A stretch of DNA of 64,000 nucleotides from an uncultured cyanobacterium (GCA_903903925.1 CAIVAU010000005.1:1-64000); one strand, 5' to 3'; shown: positions 36,591 to 46,582, numbered from the stretch's first letter. The notes: generated by a model not told the origin, from the sequence alone. Numbers and translations are program-made.

Positions 36591-37571
36591 ATGAATGAAT
36601 TACTAACGACTCGCTTCTTGTCTCCTCAAACCGAAAAAATCTATCAGCAAATTGTTTCCCCTTACCAAAAGTGGGTAAAAATAGTTGTTACCTTAATACT
36701 GATTGATCTGGTTCTCCTAATTATTCCTAAACCAGATTTCCTTAAGTATCTAGAATTTGCTCTTGGTTTGTCAATCGCCATTACAGTTGGCTGGTTATCC
36801 TCTCGCTGGTTTGAGAATTTTTTTGAAATTTACCTGCAAGGATTTGCCGTAAAAAGAAAAATCAATGGTGAGTTATTAGTAGTAGCGAATCTTGTAGCTG
36901 ATGCAGTTCTTTTTGTTAGCATCTTCTTCATTTTTGCGCAGACCCACCGAATCAATCTATTGGGTTTAGTGACGGGCTTAGGAATTGGGGGATTAGCCAT
37001 TGCCTTTGCTGCGCAAGAAACTTTACAGCAGTTATTAGGTGGAATCGTTCTTTACATTGACAGACCTTTTGTTGTTGATGACTATATTGGCTTGCCTGAT
37101 GGTACATTTGGGAGAGTCGAATCAATTGGTTTGCGTTCTACTAAAATACGAAATTCAGGTAAAGGGACGTTAACTATAGTTCCCAATAGTTCCCTTACCA
37201 AACTCAGTATCGAGAACTTCACGGGAGGTAGAAAAATTGTTTCTCTAATTTATTTAACTTTCTATCGGGAAATTCCCGAAAATGAAAGAGCTTTGATTCG
37301 TCAAATCATCTTAGAAAGTACTCAAGAAGTGTTTGGAATCGACTCTCGCAATACTACGGTGGATTTTAAAGATATTGTTCAAGATGAGAAAACTATTACT
37401 CAGGGTCAAATTAACTTTTTTATTCTTGGATCTGGTGAGATGGGAATGGAGATGCGCCAGTATTTGCTAGATATAGCAAAACAAAACATCACCATGCAAC
37501 TGCAAGAATATAACCTTGCTTTTGATCTAGAAGAAAAACCAATTAACGTTGATTCACCTATTACTGTCTAA
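36591..37571 (+). CDS. MscS-family mechanosensitive channel, first of two
   Basis: The product has 326 residues from ATG 36591; a GTG at 36516 would add 25. Two or three membrane helices lead into the pore helix and MscS core, GLGIGGLAIAFAAQETLQQLLGG and IVLYIDRPFVVDDYI (quoted in parts). The beta domain follows with RVESIGLRSTKIRNSGKGTL. Family members open under membrane tension and release solutes. A close paralog follows after nine bases. Confidence 0.85.
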   Translation: MNELLTTRFLSPQTEKIYQQIVSPYQKWVKIVVTLILIDLVLLIIPKPDFLKYLEFALGLSIAITVGWLSSRWFENFFEIYLQGFAVKRKINGELLVVANLVADAVLFVSIFFIFAQTHRINLLGLVTGLGIGGLAIAFAAQETLQQLLGGIVLYIDRPFVVDDYIGLPDGTFGRVESIGLRSTKIRNSGKGTLTIVPNSSLTKLSIENFTGGRKIVSLIYLTFYREIPENERALIRQIILESTQEVFGIDSRNTTVDFKDIVQDEKTITQGQINFFILGSGEMGMEMRQYLLDIAKQNITMQLQEYNLAFDLEEKPINVDSPITV

Positions 37572-37580
37572 ATAACGAGA

Positions 37581-38717
37581 ATGGATCTGCTTTTTAAAAA
37601 GAGCCTCATCTGGTTTCTACCTAATGAAGCCCAACAGAAGTATTTGATTTGGCTGGGAATAAACCTCGCTATTTTCTGTTTCTTTGTTATCCTGTCTTTG
37701 ATCGTCGGAAAATATACTCCTCGCTTTGTAAAATTCGTCATTCGGAAAGTTTTACCTAGAGCAGTATCAAGGATTTACGAAACCTTATTTGACCCCCTTC
37801 AACAACTACTGAGAATCACAGGTACATTAATTCTCGTTTCTCTTTGTTTGAATTTGATTAAACAATATGCGGGATTTTATCAATTCTTGAAATTTTTCAT
37901 AGATTTAGGAGTCATCTTCGGTTTTGCTGCTTTATTTGCCCGCTTTTTCCGTCAAGTGTTGCGGTCCTATGGCATTGATTTACTTCGCAATGTTGGTCTG
38001 GAAGTAGATGAATTGCTGCTCGTTTTTGAGACCATAGCTAATGGGGTTATTGCGTTTATTGCGGCTCTGGCGTTTGCTCAGAGCCAGAATGTTAATTTAA
38101 TTGGTGTCCTTGCTGGTTTAGGCATTGGCGGTATAGCTATTGCTTTTGCTGCTCAAAAAACACTGGAACAGTTTTTCGGAACAATTGTTTTGTATCTGGA
38201 TCGTCCTTTCTCTCCTGGAGAATATATTCGGGTTAACTTAAGTTCTCAGGGGACATTATTTGCCCGTGTCGAATCCATTGGTTTGCGCTCAACAAAGCTC
38301 CGAACTGCTGCTAAAAATACCCTCGTCATCGTTCCCAACGCAACAATGGCAAATGCAGATGTTGAGAATATTACGAGAGGGAAAAAGGTCATGGTCATGC
38401 TGTATCTTGATTTTGCTCGGGACTTAAACATGCCTGAATTAGCATTGATCGAAAAAGTGGTCAAGGAAAGTACCAATTCTTTATTTGGGATCGATCCTGG
38501 TAGCACAAAGATTAAATCATTTCCCCAAGAATATGGCTCAGGAGTTCGCGTTAGGGTGAGTTTCTTTATTTTGGGTTCACATGAAAATTCAACAGACTTC
38601 CGCAAGCGGTTACTGGAATTAGCCAATAATTCGATCTCGAGAAAGCTTAGTGGCTACGGTATGGAATTCTCGGTAGAAGAGCCGACACTTTATGTCGATT
38701 CACCCATGACAATTTAA
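37581..38717 (+). CDS. MscS-family mechanosensitive channel, second of two
   Basis: The 378-residue paralog has four N-terminal membrane helices, then GLGIGGIAIAFAAQKTLEQF in the pore region and VESIGLRSTKLRTAAKNTL in the beta domain. It resembles the preceding gene over the core and both end in the same pattern (YVDSPMTI against NVDSPITV), so they come from a tandem duplication. They may form separate or mixed heptamers. Confidence 0.87.
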   Translation: MDLLFKKSLIWFLPNEAQQKYLIWLGINLAIFCFFVILSLIVGKYTPRFVKFVIRKVLPRAVSRIYETLFDPLQQLLRITGTLILVSLCLNLIKQYAGFYQFLKFFIDLGVIFGFAALFARFFRQVLRSYGIDLLRNVGLEVDELLLVFETIANGVIAFIAALAFAQSQNVNLIGVLAGLGIGGIAIAFAAQKTLEQFFGTIVLYLDRPFSPGEYIRVNLSSQGTLFARVESIGLRSTKLRTAAKNTLVIVPNATMANADVENITRGKKVMVMLYLDFARDLNMPELALIEKVVKESTNSLFGIDPGSTKIKSFPQEYGSGVRVRVSFFILGSHENSTDFRKRLLELANNSISRKLSGYGMEFSVEEPTLYVDSPMTI

Positions 38718-38722
38718 TTTGA

Positions 38723-39919
38723 TTAAATCAAAGAAAATATATGATGTGCCATTTCTAATTTAGAACAAGGTTCAATTGCTACCTGACGACCGTGCTGATC
38801 TAAAAATATCGCTTTGTTGCGATCGCCGCCAAAACCACTATCAGGTTGATCTAGCGGGTTCGCAACAATAGCATCCAAATTCTTATGATGTAATTTCTCT
38901 AATGCAGGCTTGACAATATCCCCTGTTTGTGCAGCAAACCCAATTAACCGCTGATGTGGTTGTTTGCGGCGTGCTAATTCCGCGATAATATCCGGTACTG
39001 GTTCTAGAGGTAAGGCTTCAGGAAGCGATCGCTTTGCCAACTTCTGGTGACTATACTCTCGTGGCTTAACATCCCCTACCGCTGCCGACATAACAATCAC
39101 ATCTGCTGATGGTAAATACTCCAGCATACTAGAGCGCATTTCTTCAGCACTGACAACGGCAATTGCTTGTACTCCTAGGGGTACCTCCCAACAAGCGGGC
39201 CCATGCACCAGTGTCACACTTGCTCCTCGGTGGAGTGCAGCGCGTGCCAAAGCTAACCCCATTTTCCCTGTGGCAGGATTGCCAATAAATCGGACGGGAT
39301 CAAGATGTTCTCGCGTTCCTCCAGCACTGATTAAAATGTGCTTTCCGGCTAAATCTCGTAAGCCTCCAGTTTGCAGGAGAGATTGAACGTAAGCGACAAT
39401 CTCTGGAGGTTCTGCCATTCTGCCAGCACCAAAGCGATCGCAAGCCAACAATCCCGATGCTGTCCCCATACCATAATATCGGCTATCTGTCAATAGCTGC
39501 TGCCAGTTTCGCTGAACTGCCACCTGTTCCCACATATCAGTATTCATTGCTGGAACTAACAATACAGGGCTTTTAGAAGCTAAGACAGTATTTGTCAGTA
39601 AATTGTCAGCCATACCATAGGCCAACTTTGCTAATGTATTAGCCGAAAGTGGTGCCATGACAAACACATCTGCCCATTCACCCAAATCGATATGCAGAGG
39701 ACGTGAGTGAGTTGGTTGCCAGAAATTTTCATCTGTGTAAGCAGGATGTCGAGACAGAGTTGCTAAAGTCAGAGGCGTGATAAATTCTTGGGCTGAACGA
39801 GTCAGGATGACTCTGACTTCCACCCCAGTTTGAAATAGTGTAGAAACAACTTCGCAAACCTTGTAAGCGGCGATCCCGCCACTTACACCTATAAGAACCC
39901 GCTTTTGCGAACTAACCAC
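38723..39919 (-). CDS. coaBC: Bifunctional phosphopantothenoylcysteine decarboxylase / synthetase (CoaBC, Dfp)
   Basis: The 398-residue enzyme catalyses two steps of coenzyme A synthesis. The N-terminal flavin-dependent CoaC half has [10 protein letters not shown] and [12 protein letters not shown], with the substrate-binding PAMN motif. The C-terminal CoaB half begins near residue 190 with [20 protein letters not shown] and contains the synthetase segment [16 protein letters not shown]. The gene converges with the MscS pair and is followed upstream by a DUF2555 gene. Confidence 0.95.
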   Translation of the reverse strand: MVSSQKRVLIGVSGGIAAYKVCEVVSTLFQTGVEVRVILTRSAQEFITPLTLATLSRHPAYTDENFWQPTHSRPLHIDLGEWADVFVMAPLSANTLAKLAYGMADNLLTNTVLASKSPVLLVPAMNTDMWEQVAVQRNWQQLLTDSRYYGMGTASGLLACDRFGAGRMAEPPEIVAYVQSLLQTGGLRDLAGKHILISAGGTREHLDPVRFIGNPATGKMGLALARAALHRGASVTLVHGPACWEVPLGVQAIAVVSAEEMRSSMLEYLPSADVIVMSAAVGDVKPREYSHQKLAKRSLPEALPLEPVPDIIAELARRKQPHQRLIGFAAQTGDIVKPALEKLHHKNLDAIVANPLDQPDSGFGGDRNKAIFLDQHGRQVAIEPCSKLEMAHHIFSLI

Positions 39920-39950
39920 TAACCACTAACCCCTAACAAATCTGACCTCT

Positions 39951-40166
39951 TCACGCTTCATCATAGGGTTCCAAGTCTAAGAGATAGATATAGTGTTCTA
40001 CTAACTCCGGACGCTGAAATGCGATCGCTCGGAGTAGATGCCAATCATTCAAACCCTCAAAAGCATTACTATAATTATCTTGTTCCAGACGTATAGCTAA
40101 TTCTTCCACCTCTTGTAAAGTCATAACAGCGATTTCTTTCTTGGAAATGCTTAGAGTTTTCATCAT
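39951..40166 (-). CDS. DUF2555 family protein
   Basis: The 71-residue protein (from MMKTLSISKKEIAVMTLQEV) matches the small cyanobacterial family DUF2555, with EVEELAIRLEQDNYSNAFEG and NDWHLLRAIAFQRPELVE. The start at 40166 has a strong GGGAGGGG ribosome binding site, better than the longer frame to 40196. It probably shares a transcript with coaBC, 31 bases downstream. Function unknown. Confidence 0.8.
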   Translation of the reverse strand: MMKTLSISKKEIAVMTLQEVEELAIRLEQDNYSNAFEGLNDWHLLRAIAFQRPELVEHYIYLLDLEPYDEA

Positions 40167-40321
40167 GCTTGCCCCTCCCTTAAGCCGCAGTCGCATCCAA
40201 TGTGGGTACTTTTGTGCTTGACGCCACCACCCAATATATATTACTCACTTCATGGCATTAATTCTGTGAAAGTTTTCAAGATTTTCACCATAATTTATAA
40301 AAATTTCGTAATCCTGATTAA

Positions 40322-40960
40322 TTAACAGAGTGAATTAATGACAAATTTCTTAAAGACTTCTAGCATCTGCAGACTGATTTCATGACCCGAGTCAAATTCT
40401 TGATACTGAACCACAACTCCCAATGAAGCTAAAGTTTCCCGCGCTAACAGCGCCGCTTGCAGTGGTACAACTGTATCTTGTTGACCATGCATAATTAAAA
40501 CTGGGGGTAGAGACGTTGCATGCAACGTTTCTAGATTTGTTGCTGCACCGGGTTGCAAATACCCACTCATAGAGACTAAACCGGCTAGAGGCAATTTTAA
40601 TCCTACATCCAAAGTCATAGCCGCACCTTGAGAAAACCCACTCAAAATTGTCCGCGATAAAGGCACACCAGTGACACTCTCCAAAGATTGCAACCAATCT
40701 GTTAACAACTTCCGACTTTCTGTTAAACCCTGATACATATTCTCTGTTGTCAGGTCATACCAAGCCCTCCCTGCAGAGGAAGAGGAATGAGGAAAGGGAG
40801 CATTAGGAAACAATAACTGATAATCTGGCAAGTCCAAAAATGGTAATAAAGATCCCACATCATCAGCATTAGCACCCCAACCGTGCAAAATTACAAGTAA
40901 ACCTTTTGGTGCTTGCCCCGCTTGTGGAGGTAGACTGATGGATTCTAGAGAATTAGTCAT
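40322..40960 (-). CDS. Alpha/beta hydrolase (carboxylesterase/phospholipase type)
   Basis: The 212-residue serine hydrolase has oxyanion-hole segment LVILHGWGANADD, nucleophile Ser110 in LSGFSQGAAM, Asp162 in HGQQDTVVPL and His193 in DSGHEISLQ. Sequence type is that of phospholipase/carboxylesterase (YpfH-like) enzymes. No signal peptide is present, so it is cytoplasmic. The substrate is unknown. Confidence 0.88.
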   Translation of the reverse strand: MTNSLESISLPPQAGQAPKGLLVILHGWGANADDVGSLLPFLDLPDYQLLFPNAPFPHSSSSAGRAWYDLTTENMYQGLTESRKLLTDWLQSLESVTGVPLSRTILSGFSQGAAMTLDVGLKLPLAGLVSMSGYLQPGAATNLETLHATSLPPVLIMHGQQDTVVPLQAALLARETLASLGVVVQYQEFDSGHEISLQMLEVFKKFVINSLC

Positions 40961-41092
40961 AGAAATTATTTAAGAGGGAACAGGGAACAGGGAACAGGCA
41001 AAAGGGAAATCCCCATGATGAAAATCAGGGGATTTGAATAATGGGTCAGAATACAGGAGTCAGAATACAGGAGTCAGAATTGTTAAATATTT

Positions 41093-42619
41093 TTACGCTC
41101 CGACAGATTCCTTCGCAGCGTACATCACTTCCACGGTGATGACATTCATATTCCGCTCACGAGCGAATTTTTCGGTATTGCGCTTAACTTTACCGCGCAC
41201 AAAACCAGGAATCTTGTTTAACTCTGCTTGAGCTTCTTTATTCCAACCAAGGTCAGAATCAGCAGAAATACCCTTAGTAATCACGTCCTTGGTGTCGTGT
41301 CCACCAAAGATTTCTAGCAAGTGGTCTTCCATTCCTAAGGTAAAGGAATTGTACACCAAATCTGTAATTTGGTTAGTTCCTTCGTAACCCATGAATGGTT
41401 TGTAACCTATCGGGAAGTTCTGGATGTGGATCGGTGCTGCAATGACACCGCAGGGGATGTCTAGACGCTTACCGACATGGCGTTCCATTTGGGTACCGAA
41501 GATCGCTGAGGGTTCTACCCGTGCGATCGCATCCCCAATCTGACCATGATCGTCTGTGATCAGCACTTCATCGCAGTATTCGCTGACCTGTTCGCGGAAC
41601 CAATCAGCATCGTACTTGCAGTAGGTTCCAGCCCAGACGACGTGAATACCCATTTCTCGGGCAAGAATTTTGGTCATAGCAGCGGCGTGGGTATTATCAC
41701 CAAACACGACTGCTTTTTTGCCGGTCAAGTTCTGACAGTCAATAGAACGAGAAAACCATGCAGCTTGAGATACATGTAAGGTTTGGTTGTTGACAAACTC
41801 TTCGTAGTTAACATCGGCACCTTGGGCGTTAACTACCTGCTGAATCTTACGGATACAACGAGCCGTTTCTACTACACCCATTGGTGTGATGTCTACAGAT
41901 GGTATCCCGAATTCTGTTTCTAGGTATTGAGCAGTCATGACACCAAGTTCGCGATAAGGTATCAAGTTAAACCAAGCGCGGGGTAGGTTCTTTAACTGAT
42001 GAACAGAAGCACCCTCTGGGAGGACTACATTGACTTCAATACCTAAATCAGCCATTAGCCGCTTTAGTTCAGTGCAGTCGTGCTGGTTGTGGAAGCCAAG
42101 GGTGGATATACCGATGATGTTGACTGAGGGCTTTTCGGTTTTGCCTTGTGGAAGTTCGCCCTTCTTACGAGCTTTCTCAATGTAGAATTGAACGATTTGA
42201 TGCAGGGTGCGATCGGCAGCTTGCAGTTCATTGACGCGGTAGTGGTTCACGTCCGCCAGGATCACGTCGGATTTCGACTCCATCTGCGCCCGTTCGACAA
42301 AGTTTTGCAGGTCTTCTTGCAAAATGCTAGAGGTACAGGTGGGAGTTAACACAATGAGGTCTGGACTTTCTTCAACGTCTTTGCGGGTGATGTTGTCCAC
42401 CACTTTTTCTTGGGAGCCGCGTGCCAAAACGTTGCGGTCAACAATACTTGCTGTCACTGGAGTGAAGTTCCTTTCCCGCTCCAGCATAGAACGCATGACG
42501 TTGAAGTAATCATCGCCCAGTGGCGCGTGCATAATCGCGTGAACATTCTTAAAGGAACTGGCGACCCGCAAAGTGCCAATGTGGGCGGGACCTGCATACA
42601 TCCAGTAAGCCAATTTCAT
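41093..42619 (-). CDS. chlB: Light-independent protochlorophyllide reductase subunit B
   Basis: The 508-residue protein is ChlB, part of the nitrogenase-like enzyme that reduces protochlorophyllide in the dark with ChlL and ChlN. The N-terminus ([20 protein letters not shown]) and [20 protein letters not shown] are diagnostic; Asp36 provides the non-Cys ligand of the catalytic Fe-S cluster. [15 protein letters not shown] and the C-terminal DUF-like domain are complete. chlL and chlN are not in this window, so the subunit genes are not contiguous here. Confidence 0.97.
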   Translation of the reverse strand: MKLAYWMYAGPAHIGTLRVASSFKNVHAIMHAPLGDDYFNVMRSMLERERNFTPVTASIVDRNVLARGSQEKVVDNITRKDVEESPDLIVLTPTCTSSILQEDLQNFVERAQMESKSDVILADVNHYRVNELQAADRTLHQIVQFYIEKARKKGELPQGKTEKPSVNIIGISTLGFHNQHDCTELKRLMADLGIEVNVVLPEGASVHQLKNLPRAWFNLIPYRELGVMTAQYLETEFGIPSVDITPMGVVETARCIRKIQQVVNAQGADVNYEEFVNNQTLHVSQAAWFSRSIDCQNLTGKKAVVFGDNTHAAAMTKILAREMGIHVVWAGTYCKYDADWFREQVSEYCDEVLITDDHGQIGDAIARVEPSAIFGTQMERHVGKRLDIPCGVIAAPIHIQNFPIGYKPFMGYEGTNQITDLVYNSFTLGMEDHLLEIFGGHDTKDVITKGISADSDLGWNKEAQAELNKIPGFVRGKVKRNTEKFARERNMNVITVEVMYAAKESVGA

Positions 42620-42866
42620 AACTGTGTTCTCCCTTTTTATAAAACGAACTGCGTCCGATTCGAGGTTGACTATGAGTGCTTGATTGTTAAATCGTTTCTG
42701 ATTCTCTCAAAACTTGTAGCCCAACAGATGTCAGAACCCAAGGGATTTACATTTCTTCCAAAAGCTGAAACCTCTTTACTTATTAAGATTCGGCTTGGAA
42801 CTTAAACAACATTTTTGTTGCTAAAGTTATATAAATCTTAATATTCTGGTAAATATTCAGGTACGA

Positions 42867-43052
42867 TCACAAACTAAGCGTCGGAGTGATGTAGAGATAT
42901 AGGCCTTGCTCATCCTTCATGCGGCCTTGAGCTTCAGTAATGCCTTTGCCTTTGCCACCCGTACTAAGATAGATTTGCGCAGTAGCAACAATTAACTCGT
43001 AGGGTAGGTTAATAAAATGTAACGCGCTTTTTATTTTATTTGTATTGGCTCT
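42867..43052 (-). pseudogene. Possible C-terminal remnant of an unrecognised protein
   Basis: A frame without a start codon near its beginning reads SALHFINLPYELIVATAQIY, then LSTGGKGKGITEAQGRMKDE and LYLYITPTLSL before TGA. The amino-acid pattern is protein-like. The ITEAQGRMKDEQG segment faintly recalls the closing strand of cyanobacterial haemagglutinin-type exoproteins; this is weak. An in-frame stop bounds it upstream. Confidence 0.3.
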
Positions 43053-43087
43053 TCAACAAATAAGTGTGATCGCTGACTGTACCTGAA

Positions 43088-43116
43088 TTGGAAGCTATCG
43101 GGCTTTGAGGTATAAT
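43088..43116 (+). promoter_or_regulatory. Sigma-70-type promoter for the TA locus
   Basis: TTGGAA (43088-43093) and TATAAT (43111-43116) are separated by exactly 17 bases, 49 bases before the antitoxin-like gene at 43165. The -10 matches the consensus perfectly. Confidence 0.6.
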
Positions 43117-43164
43117 GAAGTAAGGTAGGCATAACCTTGAACTTTTCTTTGGAGTATAAAACCG

Positions 43165-43389
43165 ATGGAAGTTAAAGAAATTAAAATTTATGTTGATGCA
43201 GAAGCTGCTAATGTTTACGAATCAGCCCTATTTGATGATCGTCAAAAAATTAATGCTATCCTTAGCTTAAAACTCAAGGAATTCGCCAGACAGCGCCGAC
43301 CACTTGAAGAAGTAATGAGTGATATCAGTCGTAAGGCAAAAGCCAGAGGACTAACTCCAGAAATTTTGAATAACTTGTTAAGTGAATAA
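43165..43389 (+). CDS. VapB-like antitoxin with truncated toxin downstream
   Basis: The 74-residue protein (KEIKIYVDAEAANVYESALF, then a helical LNNLL tail) resembles small cyanobacterial antitoxins that precede PIN toxins. A good promoter lies upstream. Only 30 codons of the PIN gene remain, two bases after its stop, so the antitoxin is effectively an orphan. Confidence 0.7.
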   Translation: MEVKEIKIYVDAEAANVYESALFDDRQKINAILSLKLKEFARQRRPLEEVMSDISRKAKARGLTPEILNNLLSE

Positions 43390-43390
43390 C

Positions 43391-43483
43391 GTGCACTACG
43401 TTTTTGACACAAATGTGATTATTAGTGTTCTCCGTCCTGCCTTCTTCAATCCCAATTACCCCACCGAGATAGATGTAATTTAA
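43391..43483 (+). pseudogene. Truncated PIN-domain toxin
   Basis: GTG opens a frame reading MHYVFDTNVIISVLRPAFF and then unrelated residues before TAA. The first strand and catalytic Asp of a PIN domain (VFDTNVIIS) are clear; the remaining 100 or so residues, including the other acidic residues, are lost. The break abuts the 3' end of the convergent PIN gene at 43486, which suggests a deletion that joined two TA loci. Confidence 0.7.
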
Positions 43484-43485
43484 GG

Positions 43486-43923
43486 TCAAATCCCAGTTGG
43501 ATTAACAGCAGTAATTTCTGAGTAACGGGCAAAATCACTAATATTAAATGTAAGGATATGAGTTAAACCATTCACCAGCATTGCTGCAACCAGTCGCGCA
43601 TCGTGTACGTTGATTCCTCTAATACCATAAGCCACCACTAAGCTTTCCCATTCCTGGTAAATTGCTTCAGTATCTAGCAACAATGGAAACAACACCTTTA
43701 AACGGTTAACTTCTGTCTGTGTTTCTGCTAGACTACGCCCTAAGCCATTTCGCTCGGTTGGGCGTGTGCAGACGTTCCAAAATTCAATCAAGTTTTGCGG
43801 CACGATGTACAACTGTTCGCCGCGACTGCGTAATGTCCTGATAGCATTGGCGGCATCCGGGTTCATCGGATGGCTAAGGTCTACACTTCTTAACAGGACA
43901 TTAGTATCTACAAGGTAAGGCAC
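43486..43923 (-). CDS. PIN-domain toxin (VapC-like)
   Basis: The 145-residue protein has PIN acidic residues in YLVDTNVLLRSVD, NLIEFWNVCTRP, INVHDARLVAAML and ILTFNISDFARY. It starts with GTG directly after the stop codon of the upstream gene, so it is translationally coupled to it. It appears intact. Confidence 0.87.
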   Translation of the reverse strand: MPYLVDTNVLLRSVDLSHPMNPDAANAIRTLRSRGEQLYIVPQNLIEFWNVCTRPTERNGLGRSLAETQTEVNRLKVLFPLLLDTEAIYQEWESLVVAYGIRGINVHDARLVAAMLVNGLTHILTFNISDFARYSEITAVNPTGI

Positions 43924-44229
43924 TTAACCTCGTTCTCCATAAATACTTTCGCGGCTAATGGCTTCATCAGAAAGCGACGGGAGATTAAGCTCTCGGTGGC
44001 TCTCCACCCACTCAGTAAATGCTGCTACCCACTCAGTAGGGCTTGCAGTTTCATAGAAAGGGCGTTCCCTTGATGGTTGTACGAGCTGCTCAAGCATGGT
44101 GTTCAAGTGAGGTTTAATCTCCGATGGACTACGGTTGGAAATCTTCGCTAACAAACGGGTAATTGTTTCAATATCCTGACTATGGGCTTGTTCTAAATCA
44201 CTCATAACAGATTTTGGTTGACTGTTCAT
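43924..44229 (-). CDS. Antitoxin partner of the PIN toxin
   Basis: The 101-residue protein has a helical N-terminus (DLEQAHSQDIETITRLLAKI) and a C-terminal arm ending SLSDEAISRESIYGERG, a pattern frequent in cyanobacterial antitoxins next to PIN toxins. Its TAA stop is directly followed by the toxin GTG. No DNA-binding motif is certain. Confidence 0.72.
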   Translation of the reverse strand: MNSQPKSVMSDLEQAHSQDIETITRLLAKISNRSPSEIKPHLNTMLEQLVQPSRERPFYETASPTEWVAAFTEWVESHRELNLPSLSDEAISRESIYGERG

Positions 44230-44249
44230 AGCTTAAACACTGTTTTCGA

Positions 44250-44774
44250 TCAAGCCGATACCAACCGTCGCAAAGATTCAGCGCGGCGCTTGGCTGTATC
44301 GTTTTTTGGATCGTATTTGAGCGCGTCTTCGTAAGTTTGTAGCGCCTGAACTGTTAATTTTTTCCGCTCGTAAGCATGACCGAGATTATTCAGTGCTGTC
44401 ACATAGTCGGGTTTATGTTTTAGAGCCTCTTTATACTGACGAATTGCTAAGTCATACTGTTCTTGAGCAAAGTAAGCGTACCCTAACCCATTGTAGATGG
44501 GGGCAATATTTTCTTCTCCCTCTTCTTCAGCGGCTTTGAGAGCTTTTTGAAAGAGGGGGATGGCTTGGGAAAACACTTTTTTCTCTAAATAAATACTGGC
44601 TAATTCGTAATATTCCTGTACTGTACCCGGTTCTTTGTTTAACTTCTTGCGTAATCGTGAGAGGTTGCTTTCAAGCTTACGAGTTTTGAATACCTGTCGA
44701 AAAATGCTGACGACTGTGAATAAGAGCAAAACGACTAAAATTGACAGATAAAAAACTGCTAGATTGTTATCCAT
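44250..44774 (-). CDS. Membrane-anchored TPR protein resembling photosystem I factor Ycf37
   Basis: The 174-residue protein has one N-terminal membrane helix (AVFYLSILVVLLLFTVVSI) and about three TPR repeats (EYYELASIYLEKKVFSQAIP, APIYNGLGYAYFAQEQYDLA, ALNNLGHAYERKKLTVQALQ). Size and layout match Ycf37, which helps assemble or stabilise photosystem I. The family assignment comes from overall resemblance, so other small TPR proteins are possible. Confidence 0.65.
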   Translation of the reverse strand: MDNNLAVFYLSILVVLLLFTVVSIFRQVFKTRKLESNLSRLRKKLNKEPGTVQEYYELASIYLEKKVFSQAIPLFQKALKAAEEEGEENIAPIYNGLGYAYFAQEQYDLAIRQYKEALKHKPDYVTALNNLGHAYERKKLTVQALQTYEDALKYDPKNDTAKRRAESLRRLVSA

Positions 44775-44820
44775 TGCCTTGATTAAAAGCTTCGTTGGTA
44801 AATAAGGCGAGTAGCCTACT

Positions 44821-45606
44821 CTATGGTAATCCCCAATGGGTGGCGCGTTGTTTGAGCCAGCCTTCAGCTATATAGTGGGCGATCGCCCCATTCACTTTTT
44901 GTCTGAGCTGATCGTACTGTAATCCTTTGGGCATGACTACAGATAGGGGTTCGGTTGAGAGCTTGGTTGGCAGTAATTTATACTGAGTATTTTTTTGTGC
45001 CCAACTACTGAGAACGCTAGCATCTGCAGCAAAAGCTGCGACTGCATTGCTTTGTGTCAGTAATCGCGCTGACTCATAAGAATCAACTCCCACCAGATCA
45101 GCATTTGGCAAATAATACCTTACTGCTGCAATAGTGCTGGAGTTTTTTAGCACGGCTATTTTTTGCTTTGTCAAATCACTCAGCTTTTGCACTGAAGAAT
45201 CTTTTGTGACTAATACAGTACCATCTAAATAGTAAGGAATACTAAAATTCACTAAACGAGCACGTGAGGAGGTTGCTGTTACTCGAGCGATCGCAAAATC
45301 AACTTTGTGATCTAAAACTAGAGACAGGCGATCGCGATTTGCTACAGGTTTAAACTTTACAGCAGTTGGTTTACCCAGCAAATCAACTGCTAGCGCTTTT
45401 GCTAAGTCAATTTCATAGCCTTGCAAATTCCCACCGGCATCTCTAAATCCTAACGGGTACAAGTTATCTTTGACAGCAACATTTAAATAGCCCCTCTGTT
45501 GAATCTTTGGCAGTTCTGCGGCAAATACTGATGAATGTGCATCAGAAATGACACACAAAACAGCCAAAAGGAAAGAGATAGCAGCGGATATCAGCGGATT
45601 TGACAT
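44821..45606 (-). CDS. Periplasmic amino-acid-type substrate-binding protein
   Basis: From ATG 45606 (MSNPLISAAISFLLAVLCVI) the protein has 261 residues with a signal peptide ending near SSVFA-AELP. The mature part is a type 2 periplasmic binding protein: QQRGYLNVAVKDNLYPLGFR, QGYEIDLAKALAVDLLGKP and LVLDHKVDFAIARVTATSS. It could feed an amino-acid ABC transporter; no permease is adjacent. A longer frame to 45720 would overlap rplT and encode unlikely sequence. Confidence 0.85.
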   Translation of the reverse strand: MSNPLISAAISFLLAVLCVISDAHSSVFAAELPKIQQRGYLNVAVKDNLYPLGFRDAGGNLQGYEIDLAKALAVDLLGKPTAVKFKPVANRDRLSLVLDHKVDFAIARVTATSSRARLVNFSIPYYLDGTVLVTKDSSVQKLSDLTKQKIAVLKNSSTIAAVRYYLPNADLVGVDSYESARLLTQSNAVAAFAADASVLSSWAQKNTQYKLLPTKLSTEPLSVVMPKGLQYDQLRQKVNGAIAHYIAEGWLKQRATHWGLP

Positions 45607-45706
45607 CAGGACAATGTTCTTATTCAGAGAGAGCAGGGAACAGGGAATAGGGAGCAGGAAGACCCCGCCCCTACCCAATGCCCAATGCCCGTATTTTCTG
45701 TAACCG

Positions 45707-46063
45707 CTATCTTTTCGCAAAGCTAGCTAATTCAGCTACTTTGGTAAAGCTCGTTGGATCGAGGACTGCCATTTGCGCCAACATTTTGCGATTTAGGTGG
45801 ATATTGGCTTTTTTGAGATTGCCCATGAATTGGCTGTAACTCATGTCGTGTTGACGTGCAGCAGCGTTGATCCGGGTGATCCAGAGACGACGGAAATCGC
45901 GTTTGCGCTTTTTGCGATCGCGGTAGGCACTCCGTAGTGCCTTCATCACTTGTTGATTGGCGGTTCTAAACAGAGTTGAATGGGAACCACGAAAACCTTT
46001 AGCGAGTTTGAGAATTTTATTGCGGCGTTTACGAGCGACGTTACCGCGTTTTACCCGTGTCAT
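45707..46063 (-). CDS. rplT: Ribosomal protein L20
   Basis: The 118-residue basic protein starts [20 protein letters not shown] and continues [20 protein letters not shown], the highly conserved L20 sequence. It binds 23S rRNA early in 50S assembly. rpmI is 19 bases upstream in the usual order. Confidence 0.97.
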   Translation of the reverse strand: MTRVKRGNVARKRRNKILKLAKGFRGSHSTLFRTANQQVMKALRSAYRDRKKRKRDFRRLWITRINAAARQHDMSYSQFMGNLKKANIHLNRKMLAQMAVLDPTSFTKVAELASFAKR

Positions 46064-46082
46064 AACTTAATTCCTGAAGTAA

Positions 46083-46280
46083 TTACAAATAGGGAAGCAT
46101 CAAGCGGACATTTTCTGCATCCCGTTCATCGACGACAGCCATTTTTGACAGCTTCCGCTTCTTATCAGAAGTTTTGTGTTCTAGGAGGTGATTTTTAGAA
46201 GCTTTGCGACGCACGATTTTACCGGTGCCAGTGGCACGGAATCTCTTCGACGCTGCTTTACGAGTTTTCAGTTTAGGCAT
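46083..46280 (-). CDS. rpmI: Ribosomal protein L35
   Basis: The 65-residue basic protein begins [20 protein letters not shown] and contains [20 protein letters not shown], diagnostic of L35. It forms an operon with rplT. infC is not adjacent, as in other cyanobacteria. Confidence 0.97.
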   Translation of the reverse strand: MPKLKTRKAASKRFRATGTGKIVRRKASKNHLLEHKTSDKKRKLSKMAVVDERDAENVRLMLPYL

Positions 46281-46582
46281 GGTTTGGCGTTAAAACGACA
46301 CAATCTAATATAATACTACATTTTCTGATTTTATCGACTAAAATCTCTAAGAGATTGGCAGGCAGAAATTTTTGCCTAGGCAAAAGACCAGCACTCAGGA
46401 GTTTTCATACTTCCCACGGGCATAAATTGCGATGAATGAAACCACGTAGGGGCGCAAGGCATTGCGCCCTTACAAGCTTAGCTTATGACCCTGCGTGCAA
46501 TGTACAGTATACACAAATGTAGGGCTTCTTTCCCATTTGGGGTGCGTTTGTTTTATTTCCCCCACACCCCAAACCCTTTTCA
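46281..46582. other. Spacer upstream of rpmI
   Basis: No gene seen. GGGCGCAA and TTGCGCCC (46450-46469) form a hairpin with a four-base loop, a repeated-element type common in cyanobacterial spacers. The promoter for rpmI-rplT should lie in the first 100 bases. Confidence 0.45.

Larger units (their letters stand above)
42620..43164. other. chlB upstream region and spacer with a decayed frame
   Basis: The first 240 bases should hold the chlB promoter, but I see no motif I can name. Bases 42867-43052 hold a 61-codon minus-strand frame that looks coding and lacks a start (listed separately). A promoter for the next TA gene is at 43088-43116. Confidence 0.4.

Noticed and set aside
45607-45720. 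N-terminal extension of the periplasmic binding protein
   Set aside because: It would overlap rplT and encode sequence unlike a signal peptide; the ATG at 45606 gives a clean signal peptide.
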